From contig NC_009043.1 of the NCBI RefSeq assembly GCF_000209165.1, positions 434,001 to 498,000 of the forward strand: 64,000 bases of DNA, given 5' to 3'. The notes under the pieces were generated by a model. That model did not search any database and was not told the DNA's origin. It saw nothing but the letters and a program-made list of their open reading frames with translations. Made by a program: the position numbers and the translations under genes. This document shows positions 38,901-47,719 of the stretch, in pieces. Each line of letters opens with the position of its first letter. Within the stretch, counting starts at the first letter, position 1. The DNA is from Scheffersomyces stipitis CBS 6054. Taxonomy: Eukaryota > Ascomycota > Pichiomycetes > Serinales > Debaryomycetaceae.

Positions 38901-39415
38901 TCGAGAAGCTCTCGGTAGTTATTAAGAAGTCTTTCCATGAACTCCTTGATTGTGGACAACTTATCGATAACAAACGGATTTCTCAAAAGATTCGAAGTGG
39001 CAGCAATGAAATCAAGATAATGTACACAGTTAGTTAGGGGTCCCGCAAATGATTCTACTTTGTCCAAATTCGTGAAGTTGTGGTAGCTATCCTTGCTGGT
39101 TATGAAGGCTGCGTACTTGTCAAACAACACCATGGCATCTGCATCAAGCCAGAGAATGAAACTATTGACAAACCCTTTGTAGGTGTCGAGTTCGAATTCG
39201 GGATTGTCTATCACTTCCTTTATGTCTGCGTCCAAGATGGTTAACAACTTTGCGTTCTTGGTGTACAATCCTCGTACTATGGAGGTGATGGTAGACTTGG
39301 AGGAGCGGGCCGGCTTAACAGCTCCGAGAATCTCCACTAGGCAGTTGTTCTCCGCCTTCTCAGCGGCTTGGAGCAGCTTCAATGCTTCAAGTATGGTAGG
39401 AGACAGCACGGTCAT
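35960..39415 (-). CDS. Large Ser-rich protein with RhoGEF-like N-terminus and PH-like regions, unknown function
   Basis: This 1151-residue protein is not recognised with certainty. The first ~190 residues are helical and resemble a divergent DH (RhoGEF) domain (RGLYTKNAKLLTILDADIKE, LFDKYAAFITSKDSYHNF). A beta-rich, PH-like block follows (about 210-335, ending FLYDWHKKLTAIFPEE). About 335-810 is Ser/Thr-rich and disordered, with a basic patch TQKKPTRKKSLFNLFKKGSK (about 612-631). Two more folded blocks lie near 840-935 (KWKPKYGKWEMITVNENLF) and 1060-1151. The arrangement suggests a membrane- or cortex-associated scaffold or GEF linked to polarity, but this is inference. Two ACGCGT sites lie upstream. 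No homologue name is offered. Confidence 0.7.
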   Translation of the reverse strand: MTVLSPTILEALKLLQAAEKAENNCLVEILGAVKPARSSKSTITSIVRGLYTKNAKLLTILDADIKEVIDNPEFELDTYKGFVNSFILWLDADAMVLFDKYAAFITSKDSYHNFTNLDKVESFAGPLTNCVHYLDFIAATSNLLRNPFVIDKLSTIKEFMERLLNNYRELLELSRLNDIGFANINAFVTPTTPTVTHKPPSRGPPKVSGIFKLEQIVERTKDEPLLLHDKDHKEVPIELVLLDIGGSRGSHGKKYNSLAILQVHSGTKEFSRSLMFPPFRVNEVSVDFKRDTLFLKAINFSHPENTDSVISITGLDSQFLYDWHKKLTAIFPEEAKHSPVGEDSFLITPVNSPTKMAGLGINVLSDSEHKQDIKDREEQQKYHTPQKPKLYIQETSEQSSSPLSQLEKHFRNSIQKLNGTNEIPILPPPPPAFQLRKPSSTSIQSEDSSDSAKTQYDRSLSIIEKTVSSTTLARLVSTKADGDTCPTKVINKRTMESSLDCDAGGRPISSQGEIVDVEGTPVMIKAPTLPNIVTETGRLSLSDKHHSGQQTKFSSVPDLATGRSSNLYQLSTGSEIDISNFGKDYRPSFAESEVSINSKKGSSPSVGSGTPGTQKKPTRKKSLFNLFKKGSKANLNDNVAGFQMVNKSVDSVSTNTNLANKSMDSTSSVFNTANRSLVTSSKHFNAADQSFNSFSSSILNKKDSDDSVTSSISTNDLMKKDSDATLNSSTKNSKVDQVDAGNPTNKSEESTPSTESSRSAIPTAFALPSSTSTYFFKQYKNGSSASLGQHNDSQTNLELLESTEEELFVSDEIKSMINDDHSIEFFITEATPKAMKVSKWKPKYGKWEMITVNENLFARIVTNYHLNKSWIIFFKQDTDANNAEIDKPILLLDIVGGQTSVKLNALDLQISSINSVTSEKMQIMVRCKTSALGNSILTNVNNVMGVLSANAKNNNYGSLQNSELAPSSFTITSSIMDGKCQPSASTTYSSFSSSESRSTTKSAKPISRMKKGGSDYSINSQEAANLNILTNPDNTKLILLNQMPVRLQKQLESYNSISTPSSWKILSMYSLTVYLITESFTNKSYFNLVLKKTDIESKAETEFNWLIRDAEMYKRIERIGKAGLLVKVTNDDIFMIECKGRKELHQLIGIF

Positions 39416-40055
39416 GACAGAGGTTAGAATGGATGAATGAACGAAAATGCGAACTAATTAGTTGAATGTGAGTAGATACCGAATGAAAGGATGAAGAATT
39501 GATTTTTCAGCAGGTACCAAATTGGGTAGTTTGAGTAGATACCAACGATAGTGGAATAGTGGAGCTAGACGGAAACCGATTTTGTTGTTTCAGGCTGAAA
39601 CTGTTGACTATGGGAGGTACGCTATCGAGCAGAAGCAAGCAGACTCCAGCAGATGAGCACAGTGAAAAATATAAAAATTAATGCTGGGATAAACAAACAA
39701 GACGATTAGAAACAGTAGTGGCTACTCGCAACGTAATGGCAATGAATGCTACAGTAGTCTAATCGATAGTCAGATATATCCAAGAGATAAATCGACACTG
39801 GTAACCATCCAATTGCTCCGTACACTGAAGAAGAGCTGGAGACCCTAATTATATTCACCGCCGGCCAGACAGGATAGCACAATAATTTCCCAGGCAGAGG
39901 CAGCTATTGTGTTGTTTTTCTTTCGGTCCTTCTGCTTGCAGCTTTAGTTTGTGTTTAGATGCAATCAATTAGACAACACCGATGGTTAGCATGGCGGATC
40001 TGCATTGGTTGCCCATACTTTGTCCCAATGAAGGAAAATTCACCCTTGCAATTTG

Positions 40056-40061
40056 ACGCGT
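40056..40061. promoter_or_regulatory. MCB (ACGCGT), first of a pair
   Basis: This is an exact MluI cell-cycle box, the MBF target in yeasts, about 640 bases upstream of the Ser-rich protein ATG. Confidence 0.4.
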
Positions 40062-40085
40062 AAAGCCTCCTTGGACACGGTTGGT

Positions 40086-40091
40086 ACGCGT
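40086..40091. promoter_or_regulatory. MCB (ACGCGT), second of a pair
   Basis: A second exact ACGCGT lies 30 bases after the first, near three helical turns. Paired MCBs are typical of G1/S genes; activity here is inferred. Confidence 0.4.
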
Positions 40092-41387
40092 TTGCGAATT
40101 TTTCGTCCTTATTTTTTGTTGCATTATTTTTTTGTTCGAGACGTGTATCGAGAAGAGCTCCACCGCTGCAGGTGAAAAATGGAGATTTACCAATTGTCTA
40201 TTAATATCGATTTACACATACAGAAATACGACGGCAACAGGATAAAATACACACATAAATAAGATACAGCTTGTTCCAAAAAACCTGACTGAAATGCAGT
40301 AACTGTAGAGTGAGTCTCTTTCAGTACCAGGTACCGGCTACGCTTGATGGTGAATATTCGCTATCTTATCTGCATCGTGTCAATGGCTGGCTAACGCAAT
40401 TTCGCCTCTCCCCCTTTTTCATTTGGCGTTCTGCCCTCAAACTACTGGAGCCAATTGGGTGATGCAAGTGTTGTAGCCCAGTACAGTCATAATATATTAC
40501 TGGGCAACTTCTGCAGGCAGGCTGCTTCGGTACTCTGCAGACAGAGCAACCACTATATCGTTGGGAGGTCGTCTATTGCTGTGAGAATGCTTGCGTTTCA
40601 TTCTCTGATTGATCTCTGGGACAGCTCCAGACATCGACAAGGTTTGGAAACAAGAAAAGCCAAGAAAGTTCTTCTACCGTTGTCACTAAGCAGTAGTGCA
40701 TCATATTTCGCAACCGTATGAATGTGCAATCTTGCAGAAGCAATGTGAAATTTACGGATAACTGTCGTACCATGTCTAACTTTGGGAGTTACAGATGAAT
40801 CAAGGCATTTTCTCAGTTTTAGGTAGTCGTAATATCGTTCGAGACTCCGGTTGCTTCCAGAAGCAATTAGGAGTTACGGTCCCCACTTTACCTCTTTGTG
40901 GATCTAAAATACTTTCATTAACATGATTTGAAACCTGTTAGTACTTCACTTTTTGATCCGTTCTTGATGAGTCTACTTTGCAAGATTCTTGATCCCATTC
41001 AATCAATGTGATCTGAATTCACTCCGTAGACTTATCAAGTGCTATAGTTACATGTGAACAACCTAGGTTGCTATTCCATACAGGCGAATGTGTCTAGGAG
41101 CATAGAAACGTCTAGGCTGTTTCAGCTTCTGGCATTTTCTACCGCTGTATTCGTTTGTTATGCAAGATTGGATGCAAGGGTCGCTAGCCATTGTGAGGCC
41201 GTATGTCCCTGGAATGGACTTATTCCACAGGCATGTATGGGGTCATGTGCACGTGATTCTAATTGGAAGTGAAGCTTACTAGAGATGGTCAATTCGTCAA
41301 AGCAGGACCCGAGGCATCTAGAGCTATGACATATGATTTGATTCCCCTACTGAAGTATGCCTGTCGGAGCCTTCCGCATTATATTTT

Positions 41388-41945
41388 TCAGTATTCTCTT
41401 GAGGTGATCCAGTCAAGAACACCATCCAAACCTTCACCTGTCTTCCCGCTAACAAGCTGAACATCCCATTTATCAGTCTGAGGAATCTGCGCTTTCAAGT
41501 CCAATGTCTTCTCCACTGTGTTTTTGATAGACCCCAACAGACTTCTGTCTGCCACCAGATCAATCTTGTTAATGAGCACTATTAAGTATACGCCTTCTAG
41601 CCGATCTTGTAGAATCACCTTCTCTCTCAATTCTTCGTAGGACTCTTTCAACCTTTCTAAACTCAAAGTGTCCACTACCCATAGAACTACATTTGTTTTC
41701 TCGAAGTAATTACCCCAGAAACTTCGTATTGTCGTCTGCCCTCCTATATCCCACACATTGAGTGTGACACCGTTATGAGTGAATGTATTGATCTGGAACC
41801 CCATAGTCGGCGATATGGTGCTGGTATCCTCTCCTAGGATATTCTTGATTATAGTAGTCTTGCCCGAGTTGTCTAGACCTAGAGTGAGGACTCTGATCTC
41901 GTTGTCTTTGATCTTCTGTTTCTTGATGATAGTAAGAAGTCCCAT
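41388..41945 (-). CDS. CIN4: Arl2-type small GTPase
   Basis: This acts with tubulin cofactors (Cin1, Cin2, Pac2) in tubulin folding and microtubule stability. The 185-residue protein has an N-terminal MGLLTIIKKQK helix typical of Arl2, the P-loop GLDNSGKT (23-30), the switch I region SPTMGFQI, the switch II motif WDIGGQ and the guanine-specificity motif NKID. No insertions are seen. It is divergent from PSO2 with 505 bp between ATGs. Confidence 0.9.
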   Translation of the reverse strand: MGLLTIIKKQKIKDNEIRVLTLGLDNSGKTTIIKNILGEDTSTISPTMGFQINTFTHNGVTLNVWDIGGQTTIRSFWGNYFEKTNVVLWVVDTLSLERLKESYEELREKVILQDRLEGVYLIVLINKIDLVADRSLLGSIKNTVEKTLDLKAQIPQTDKWDVQLVSGKTGEGLDGVLDWITSREY

Positions 41946-42450
41946 TGCAGTTCTTGTAAGACGAATATATCTAAATTGCGTAACTATATATACATGTAAA
42001 AGATTTGAAAAGTAAATCTAAATCCATTTGGATACCGACGTTGACTGGAATTTTCAAGTCCTCTATTTGCTATGGCTCGTAAGTGAACCTCGAGTATATG
42101 TCTGTCTTAGTTGATCAAAGCAAAAATTCAATTGTAGACACTACTCTATAACCAATTGCTTTCTCCTATTGTAGATGTTATCTCTCCAAAAGCCACTCCA
42201 GTCTATCTAGCTTTATAGCAGTCAAGAGAGTAAGATCAAATATCCAAGAATACAAACCCAATCTTTCTATTTTGGTTTCGCACTGTATAATTTTGATTTC
42301 TAAATCTTATCATATACAAAATCTCGATTCCAAATCTCAAATTGCAGCCCTTTCCATCGCAAATTCGTTTCCTTTTTTTATTCGTTTTCTTCCAAACACA
42401 CCGATAACTAATATCTATTCCAGAACTTGTAGCAGTATGTATACGCATCA
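41946..42450. other. Divergent CIN4/PSO2 promoter
   Basis: The 505-bp AT-rich interval holds both promoters. A possible intron-like pair (GTAAGT at about 42078 and TATTGTAG near 42170) would join only a 16-codon frame, so I do not call a gene. Nothing else was seen. Confidence 0.45.
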
Positions 42451-44769
42451 ATGAAATCTCGTAAACTGTCTGCTTCTGCTAAAAGGCAGAGCTCTCTTTT
42501 CGAATTCACCAGACCGCGTCGTACTGAGTCAATTGATTTGACCCAAGATGAGAATACTAGTGTAAATACGAATGTTGCTCCCAGCAACAGAGCAAATTTC
42601 GGAACTGCTGGTGATTCAGTTATAGAGTCTAATATGCATTTGAATTTGGATACCAAAATTGAAACCAAAATTGGGTCAAATATCGATCCTACGGAATCCG
42701 ATTCGGGGTCTATAATAGAAACATCTGTGTCTTCCTTCACTAGTACAGTAAAAGTTTCTTCTTCAGAAAAGTACGAAACACTCCTGTTTGGAGACTTCAT
42801 TGAAGATACAGTCAAATGTCCAATTTGCAATTACAATATCACGTACTATGCCATTGATGACAGAACTAGACACGTCGATTTGTGTCTTCAGAGATTAAGT
42901 CTTGAAAGCAATCCATCAAAGACTCAAGAATCATTGCCTAAAAGACGTAAGAAAGCAGAGCCGGCCATATTGAAAGAGAAACTCCGTTATGTGAACGATA
43001 TTACTTCTGGGGATGTATCTTCAAATGTAGAAGTGGAGCGAAAACCAGCCACCGAAAGTATAGAGATCTTGGATGCAACTGTAGCAACTCCCAAAGTAAA
43101 ACAAATAAAGCCTCCTACAAAGATCATTAACTCGAAGCAGAGGAATCCAATACCGACACTCAAAACATTGTCTTTTCCAGTAGACTCTTGCAGCAGCTAC
43201 GAAGTGTCAGTCGATGCATTTTGTTACGCTCCACATGCTACCATAGACCAGTATTTCTTGACGCATTTTCATTCGGATCACTACGGTGGGATATCCAAGA
43301 AGTGGAGTTACGAAAGAGTATTTAAAGAAGACACAGACTTCGACAATGATTCCAAGTATAGAAGAATCATCTATTGCACCAAGATCACTGGTGTCTTATT
43401 GACGCGTTGTTTCAGCGTGGATCCTCGTTTCATAAAGCATTTGGAAATGGAGACAAGGTACATAATAAAATCGTTCGTAGACATGACTCAAGGTACATCA
43501 TATCTTCAAGATGGTGGATTCCCATCACAGAAGTGCGACCCTGGTCTATATGTAACTCCTATAACTGCCAACCATTGTCCTGGATCGGCCATTTTTCTCT
43601 TTGAGTCCTACGGAGTAGATGGAAGCTATCGAACAATACTTCATTGTGGAGATTTTCGTGTCAATGAAAGCATCTTGAAGCATCCCTTATTGTACAGATT
43701 CAATATTGAAAATGAGAACTCGATACCGTTAGACAAGGTCTACTTAGATACAACCTACATGGCTCCAGAATACAACTTTCCTAAACAAGAATTGGTTTGT
43801 GAGACTATCGGCGAGTTATTCTACGATCTCATCTACCAAGAAAACGTCGACGAAACACTATCCTCGAATTCCTTGTTCTCTAATTGGTTTGGTGTATTTA
43901 CACAATCCAGGATCACTGACTTCTGGAAGACTGGCTCTTCACAGTCTATGAGCAAGAAGAAGAAATTTTTGATCCTTGTTGGGACGTATCTTATTGGAAA
44001 GGAACGCCTTGCAATAGCCATTCTGAAGCGATTGAACTGTCCCATTTATGTTCTGACGATAAGCAGTAGAAGAGATAAAATCGAAATCGTAAGGTCCTAC
44101 GAAGACGAATATCTTAATTCTGTACTAATAGAAGATGACTTGGCATTGCAAAGTAAAGCTGAATGTGTAGTTCATTTGGTGCCCATGAAAATTGTTTCGT
44201 CGGCTACCGAATTATCAAACTACTTCAATTACAACAAATACTATGAGCACTTTGAACGATGTGTAGGATTACGTCCTACGGGTTGGAGCTTTGTTCCTGG
44301 AAGTCGGGGAATTGATGCTTCAGTGGCTGATGAAGAGCTCGAAGGAGAGTTAACAATAGACAACATCAATCCAGATTCAAACCACCTTTCACAACTACTT
44401 AGCTTGATGACTTTAAAACCTCAGTACTCATACATGAGAGATATTTTGCCCCAAGCTCCATTACCCAGAGCTGTACGCAAACAAAAAGCTGCACCTGATA
44501 AATCGTTGTATAGAATCTATTCTTTGCCGTACAGTGAACATTCTTCGTTTCGAGAATTGGCATACTTTTCAATTTTCTTCAACATAAAGCAAATTATCCC
44601 CACGGTTAACGTCCATAACTCAGAGTCGATTCGTCTCATGAAGGGCATAATAGACACCTGGGAGCAGGCCCGAGAACTCAAACTAAACGGAAATGCTGGA
44701 GTAAAAAATGCCGGCATTGAAGATAATTTAGTAAAACTATTTGGCAAACTTAGTCTTGAACAGTTTTAA
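42451..44769 (+). CDS. PSO2: Interstrand-crosslink repair nuclease Pso2/Snm1
   Basis: This 5' exonuclease with a beta-CASP metallo-beta-lactamase fold processes DNA interstrand crosslinks. The N-terminal part has a UBZ-like zinc finger CPICNYNITYYAIDDRTRHVDLC (about 124-146; C-x2-C, then H and C). The metal-binding motif HFHSDH (about 272-277) is followed by NHCPGSAIF and HCGDFR, and LDTTYM supplies the Asp of motif 4. The C-terminal PYSEHSSF supplies a further conserved His. A PIP-like QSSLFEF lies near the N-terminus. The 772 residues compare with about 661 in S. cerevisiae. Intact frame. Confidence 0.95.
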   Translation: MKSRKLSASAKRQSSLFEFTRPRRTESIDLTQDENTSVNTNVAPSNRANFGTAGDSVIESNMHLNLDTKIETKIGSNIDPTESDSGSIIETSVSSFTSTVKVSSSEKYETLLFGDFIEDTVKCPICNYNITYYAIDDRTRHVDLCLQRLSLESNPSKTQESLPKRRKKAEPAILKEKLRYVNDITSGDVSSNVEVERKPATESIEILDATVATPKVKQIKPPTKIINSKQRNPIPTLKTLSFPVDSCSSYEVSVDAFCYAPHATIDQYFLTHFHSDHYGGISKKWSYERVFKEDTDFDNDSKYRRIIYCTKITGVLLTRCFSVDPRFIKHLEMETRYIIKSFVDMTQGTSYLQDGGFPSQKCDPGLYVTPITANHCPGSAIFLFESYGVDGSYRTILHCGDFRVNESILKHPLLYRFNIENENSIPLDKVYLDTTYMAPEYNFPKQELVCETIGELFYDLIYQENVDETLSSNSLFSNWFGVFTQSRITDFWKTGSSQSMSKKKKFLILVGTYLIGKERLAIAILKRLNCPIYVLTISSRRDKIEIVRSYEDEYLNSVLIEDDLALQSKAECVVHLVPMKIVSSATELSNYFNYNKYYEHFERCVGLRPTGWSFVPGSRGIDASVADEELEGELTIDNINPDSNHLSQLLSLMTLKPQYSYMRDILPQAPLPRAVRKQKAAPDKSLYRIYSLPYSEHSSFRELAYFSIFFNIKQIIPTVNVHNSESIRLMKGIIDTWEQARELKLNGNAGVKNAGIEDNLVKLFGKLSLEQF

Positions 44770-45020
44770 CCTAGTATTTAACGGAACACATGAACAATTT
44801 TGTCTACAGTCGAAATGGTACAGTTTTACTATGGGTGCATACATATATATGTTTATCAGTGTATATGTTTATCAATGTATATATATGATATGTGTTATGA
44901 ATTGAATAGATGCAATTATAATTGAAACGGTCTGTGTATCTGTATCTGTTGCACCTGCCCAACAAGTCCTGCTAATGCTACGCAATAGCTCTCTAATTAC
45001 TATTACAATTGTTGCTGTTC
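44770..45020. other. Short PSO2/MNN11 convergent gap
   Basis: This holds AT-rich, imperfectly repeated GTTTATCA/GTATAT units (about 44835-44895). No gene was seen. Confidence 0.55.
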
Positions 45021-46688
45021 CTAAGCCTTAGGTTGCTCGTTTGCTTTTGGCTTTTCCTTCTTTGAGTCTTCCTTCTTCGGCTCTCCTTTCTTCAACTCTT
45101 CCTTCTTAGGCTCTTCCTTCTTAAGATCTTCCTTCTTGGGCTCTTCCTTCTTGGGCTCTTCCTTCTTGGGTTCTTCCTTCTTTGGTTCTTCCTTCTTTGG
45201 TTCTTCCTTCTTTGGTTCTTCCTTCTTTGGTTGCTCCTTCTTTGGTTGCTGCTTTGCTACGGGCTGTTCCTTTGCTTCAGCTTGACCTTTGGCCTTAGCA
45301 TTTTCTTTCTCTTTAGCTAGCGCTATCTCTCTGGCTTTAGCTTCATCGGCAGCCTTTGCTTTGGCCTGCTTTTCCCTAGCTTCCACATCAGGCTTGTCCG
45401 TCTTCGAGAAGTGCTGACTTAAGATCTTCGAACAAGAAGTCAAAGTCTCGCAGTCAGACCACTGCACTACAAAATCACCTGGAAAATAGTGAAATTTGTC
45501 TACTATTTTATCAAGGTTGACGGCACGAGAATGGGCTGAAGCAATTGTTCTAGCTGGAATAATTGTCGTCTTACTCAACATAAACGGATGCCATTGAAGA
45601 ATGTGCGTTAATGCAGAATCGGGTCCATACCCAAAGTTAGGATAGGTCAAATACAATGGGTCTCCCCAAGTTTCCAACATGGCCCTACCTATATGGTCGT
45701 TCTTGACCAAAAACGAATTAGATTCTATTTTAGAGTCAGACTGAGTTATAATCAATTTGATGGAGTCAGCTCTGGCGTTCTTATACGTTTTAATTGTGCC
45801 ATCAGGAGGTATTATAGGTATCTCCCTTTGCATAATCGGATTCAAGGCATCGTTTTCCAAGATGTACTCCTGGATGTTGATGGTCAAATCCATGATTAAT
45901 CCATCCTGGTCTAGATACCAGAACCACTTCGCATGCGGGAAAGCGTGCATTGCGGCTCTGGTAGCATACAAACGAACCCATTTGGCCCTTTCTTTGATCT
46001 GCAAATAACTAAGCGAGTTCAAGATAGGTAAGAATTCCTGGTACCAGCGTACATAGATACCATAATTATGTTGGTGAGCATAATTGACTCGGTTTTGCAC
46101 GATCTTGGTCAAATCGTCTACTGAGTACTTCTCGAAGTCTACTGCAGTAACAATGACGACTTCGGGGTACCCCTTGAGAGAGCTTGGTCTATAAACTATT
46201 TTGTCCTGGTTCTTGAAGTAGTTTTTGGCCTTGGCCTGGTCGGAGACAGCGTTCTCTTCGTCTTCCTTCTGCTTCTGGATGATGGGGTTGGGGTCGTCAA
46301 ACATATTTAGCGAACGAATCACTGTCTTTTCTACCTCTGGAAAATTGTGGTCTCTCACACGTGATTCTTTGATGAGCTGGTGAACCGTCATCTGCTTCAA
46401 CAAAGGGGCATGCTCGATATTGGGGTACAAGTATCGCGAGCTTGACGGGATCTCTTGTTTGGTGGTAAGGGGATGAGGTGGTGGGTAGGAGTGGTCTTCC
46501 TGCGACAAGAAGATACCAGAAACAGCCAGGAACGGATTGAAAAAGAGCCAAATCACTACAACTATAATAGTTAGCACCGTCAAGTTTCGACGATGGAAGG
46601 TGTGAATACGGCCAAAGGTGGCTGGAAGTGGTAGAAATGCCTTTGGCTGTTTGCCATATTTACTGGGCTTGAATGTGGCACCTAGCAT
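45021..46688 (-). CDS. MNN11: Alpha-1,6-mannosyltransferase subunit (GT34), Mnn11-like, with repeat tail
   Basis: This is a Golgi type II membrane protein of the M-Pol II complex that extends the N-glycan alpha-1,6 mannan backbone. A short cytosolic tail is followed by one membrane anchor (about 37-60). The lumenal GT34 domain includes IPSSSRYLYPNIEH, PEVVIVTAVDFEKY, RAAMHAFPHAKWFWYLDQDG (DxD-type metal site near 260) and FGYGPDSALTHILQWHPF. The family-specific IPSSSR and EHAPLLKQMTV segments point to Mnn11 rather than Mnn10. The ~120-residue C-terminal extension (about residue 435 on) is Lys/Glu/Ala-rich and ends in PKKEE pentapeptide repeats, making it 555 residues versus 422 in S. cerevisiae. 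The repeats are lineage-specific. Confidence 0.9.
   Translation of the reverse strand: MLGATFKPSKYGKQPKAFLPLPATFGRIHTFHRRNLTVLTIIVVVIWLFFNPFLAVSGIFLSQEDHSYPPPHPLTTKQEIPSSSRYLYPNIEHAPLLKQMTVHQLIKESRVRDHNFPEVEKTVIRSLNMFDDPNPIIQKQKEDEENAVSDQAKAKNYFKNQDKIVYRPSSLKGYPEVVIVTAVDFEKYSVDDLTKIVQNRVNYAHQHNYGIYVRWYQEFLPILNSLSYLQIKERAKWVRLYATRAAMHAFPHAKWFWYLDQDGLIMDLTINIQEYILENDALNPIMQREIPIIPPDGTIKTYKNARADSIKLIITQSDSKIESNSFLVKNDHIGRAMLETWGDPLYLTYPNFGYGPDSALTHILQWHPFMLSKTTIIPARTIASAHSRAVNLDKIVDKFHYFPGDFVVQWSDCETLTSCSKILSQHFSKTDKPDVEAREKQAKAKAADEAKAREIALAKEKENAKAKGQAEAKEQPVAKQQPKKEQPKKEEPKKEEPKKEEPKKEEPKKEEPKKEEPKKEDLKKEEPKKEELKKGEPKKEDSKKEKPKANEQPKA
45055..45245 (-). repeat. 15-bp minisatellite coding PKKEE repeats
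   Basis: About a dozen near-identical 15-bp units code for E-P-K-K-E in the C-terminus of the Mnn11-like protein. The middle units are nearly identical at the DNA level, and the outer ones have Leu, Gly or Ser changes. The stretch is expected to vary in copy number between strains. Confidence 0.85.
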
Positions 46689-46969
46689 TGAGTGAAAAAT
46701 TGTAGATTTCTATGCGATCGGAGTCTTTGCAAATTCAAGAGTGAAAATTGAGATTGTGAAACGAAATCTGTAGAATTTGAGATATTGTAGACGCAAACAA
46801 ACTCAAACGGGAAAAATGTCGATATTTCTTCGGAATTTCGAATGTATAGCCAATTGAATCCTGTGTGTTTTGTTTATTGCTGTGCCAGATCGGTGTGTGA
46901 GTTTATATGAAAAAAGCGGATCTGATACCTACCGAGCTCTATGAAAAGCAAAAAAATGTAAAAACAGCA

Positions 46970-46977
46970 CACGTGAC
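46970..46977. promoter_or_regulatory. E-box CACGTGAC
   Basis: A Cbf1/Pho4-type core is located 282 bases before the MNN11 ATG. Confidence 0.35.
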
Positions 46978-47154
46978 TGCTCCTAACCTGCTCGTATCAA
47001 CAGCTGAGACAAAAACAACAGACAGCTTGTGTTTTCTCAATACTGCTATAAGAAAGCGGTTGGAAGAAGATGCCACATCGAAATTTCTATCTATAGCACC
47101 CACTGGAATTGTCATTATTATCAAGCAATTTTGGCACCGTGCGGGACACTACCT

Positions 47155-47162
47155 CACGTGAC
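47155..47162. promoter_or_regulatory. E-box CACGTGAC (second)
   Basis: A second CACGTGAC, here preceded by T (TCACGTGAC), is located 467 bases before the MNN11 ATG. Confidence 0.35.
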
Positions 47163-47719
47163 TTTTCAGGTACCGCGCAGAGAAGAATCGAGTAGGTGGA
47201 AGAGGACGAGAAGAAACCGAGAGCCAGACAGAGGAACATGAATGTTTACCGGCAAGAAGCTTGGGTATGTAGCAGCTTAACTTATAGGCTCGCTGTAACC
47301 ACTTTTTGAATACAAATTCTTCTTCCACGGCAATTTCCCTTTCATGTGTTCTATCTGACAGCTTCGTATTTTAGTCCACACGATCCTCGGACCTGCAGGT
47401 TGTCCCAAAGATGTACAGTTCAGCCTTATGAGGAGAGCTAGTGAAATGAGCTGAGGATAACTCTGAAATGACAACTCACCCAGATGTTCTGGATGTGTGG
47501 CAGACAGTCGTATAGATGTGATTTACAGTAAAGCACTATTAATTTTAAAATTTTGTGTGTGCAGCGTACTCTGCCTGTTTTTATTGTGATCTCTTAAGTC
47601 TAGACTGTAACCATATAAATGAATGAAGATCGATATATATATATATTGTGTGTTGTAAATATCTGTTGTATATACAATTGTCATACACAATTGCGTAGTT
47701 ATACTAGTAAAACAGTTGT

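Larger units (their letters stand above)
39416..41387. other. Intergenic region (1972 bp) upstream of the Ser-rich protein gene
   Basis: This long gap contains two ACGCGT sites (listed separately) and a short inverted repeat TTGCTTC-CA-GAAGCAA at about 40851-40866. Several 60-90 codon frames occur on both strands but lack coding character. I see no tRNA or transposon ends. Confidence 0.5.
46689..47719. other. MNN11 upstream region and TMEM115-like 3' side
   Basis: Two CACGTGAC E-boxes lie upstream of MNN11 (46970-46977 and 47155-47162). A TA run at 47636-47652 is near the TMEM115-like stop. Small frames here are unconvincing. Confidence 0.5.

Noticed and set aside
42072..42225. Possible spliced micro-gene (ATGGCTC|GTAAGT ... 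TTGTAG|ATGTTATC)
   Set aside because: The product would be only 16 codons and no TACTAAC branch point is present.
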